Below are positions 63,734 through 64,000 of a stretch of DNA of 64,000 nt, one piece after another. The stretch spans positions 62,001-126,000 of the forward strand of contig NZ_FNNS01000001.1 in the NCBI RefSeq assembly GCF_900106795.1, given 5' to 3'. This DNA is from Aequorivita viscosa. GTDB lineage: Bacteria; Bacteroidota; Bacteroidia; Flavobacteriales; Flavobacteriaceae. Numbering within the stretch: position 1 is the first letter of the stretch; the number at the start of each line of letters is the position of its first letter. The notes beneath the pieces are model-generated. The model searched no databases and had not been told where the DNA came from. It saw only the letters and a program-made list of their open reading frames with translations. The translations under genes and the position numbers were made by a program.

Positions 63734-64000
63734 AATCATCAAAAGTAGCGGTCATTACGGTCGCTACTTTTTCACAATTTTCGATTCTTAATTTTAAGTT
63801 TTTTTCCTGAACCTTTCCTACTACAACGTATTGTTTGCACGAATCTAATTTTGTATTACTTTCAGAAAAATTAACATCTCCAGTAAGCAATAGAATACTA
63901 ACAGCCGAAGTATCCATTTGGTTTTGTTTTAAAAACTGTAATGTATTATCTGAAAAAGCACGCTCTTTTAGTCGAATGTTCTTTAAAGTTCGTGCATCAA
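63732..64000 (-). CDS. Partial hypothetical protein (C-terminus)
   Basis: The minus-strand frame is open from the right edge to the TAA at 63732 (about 89 codons visible). An internal ATG at 63917 is not the true start, because the frame stays open upstream and reads TLKNIRLKERAFSDNTLQFL. The visible part has two beta-rich segments, one around QYVVVGKVQEKNLKLRIENC with a cysteine pair. I do not recognise the family; small periplasmic lipoproteins of this kind are usual in Flavobacteriaceae. Confidence 0.6.
   Translation of the reverse strand, partial: DARTLKNIRLKERAFSDNTLQFLKQNQMDTSAVSILLLTGDVNFSESNTKLDSCKQYVVVGKVQEKNLKLRIENCEKVATVMTATFDD

Overview
The window is chromosomal DNA of a marine or soil-type Flavobacteriaceae bacterium (phylum Bacteroidota). 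Support for this: low G+C; -7 boxes of the TAnnTTTG type directly upstream of many genes; a type IX secretion component (PorQ) plus two secreted proteins with type A and type B T9SS tail domains; many lipoproteins; a DUF5606 protein; and a set of families typical of the group. I cannot name the genus with confidence. No tRNA, rRNA, CRISPR array, prophage or insertion sequence was found.

Layout. 1-2.0 kb: envelope polysaccharide genes (edge-truncated methyltransferase, heptosyltransferase-like GT9, divergent Kdo/lipid-kinase-like protein). 2.1-9.4 kb: housekeeping (dapD, ruvX, def, DUF5606, transaldolase, a thioredoxin-like lipoprotein without catalytic cysteines, an ABC-F protein, two tandem DUF2007 proteins). 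9.4-14.4 kb: a structured non-coding element, an erythromycin-esterase-like protein, a fasciclin protein and a large T9SS substrate. 14.5-26.2 kb: a three-domain kinase/M23/aminotransferase fusion, pheT, an M48 protease, an rRNA methyltransferase-type SpoU protein, a small T9SS substrate, serC, a LuxC-type acyl-CoA reductase and a ferredoxin that share a symmetric divergent promoter. 26.4-35.9 kb: an orphan Pycsar-effector-like membrane protein, then a TetR-TolC-HlyD-(2 ATPases)-(2 permeases) export system whose two halves are separated by an OsmC protein, a lipoprotein, a VOC gene with two nonsense codons and a tandem repeat. 36.2-44.8 kb: a clade II nitrous oxide reductase locus (cytochrome c, fasciclin lipoprotein, nosZ, membrane protein, nosL, nosD, nosF, nosY) preceded by two identical CRP/FNR-like boxes. 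45-55.3 kb: lon, porQ, cmk, mscL, an outer membrane protein, an XRE regulator divergent from an M14 carboxypeptidase and an Lrp-type regulator, YihY. 56.3-60.8 kb: an McrB-like AAA+ ATPase without McrC, followed by a HEAT-repeat membrane protein and a processive GT2 glycosyltransferase. 61-64 kb: a small acidic protein, aroB, proline dehydrogenase and a truncated gene at the right edge.

How it works together. The clearest functional unit is N2O respiration: NosZ (lipoprotein signal, CuA and CuZ ligands visible), a lipoprotein cytochrome c as likely electron carrier, NosL for copper delivery and the NosDFY maturation complex. One promoter upstream carries an FNR-like box about 40 bp ahead of the predicted start, as expected for activation under low oxygen. 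The export system is probably controlled by its own TetR repressor through a palindrome overlapping the promoter. No single element stands out as a wholly new system; the best leads are the fasciclin lipoprotein inside the nos operon, the fused kinase/M23/aminotransferase, the McrB-like ATPase beside a polysaccharide synthase pair, and several operator-like palindromes.
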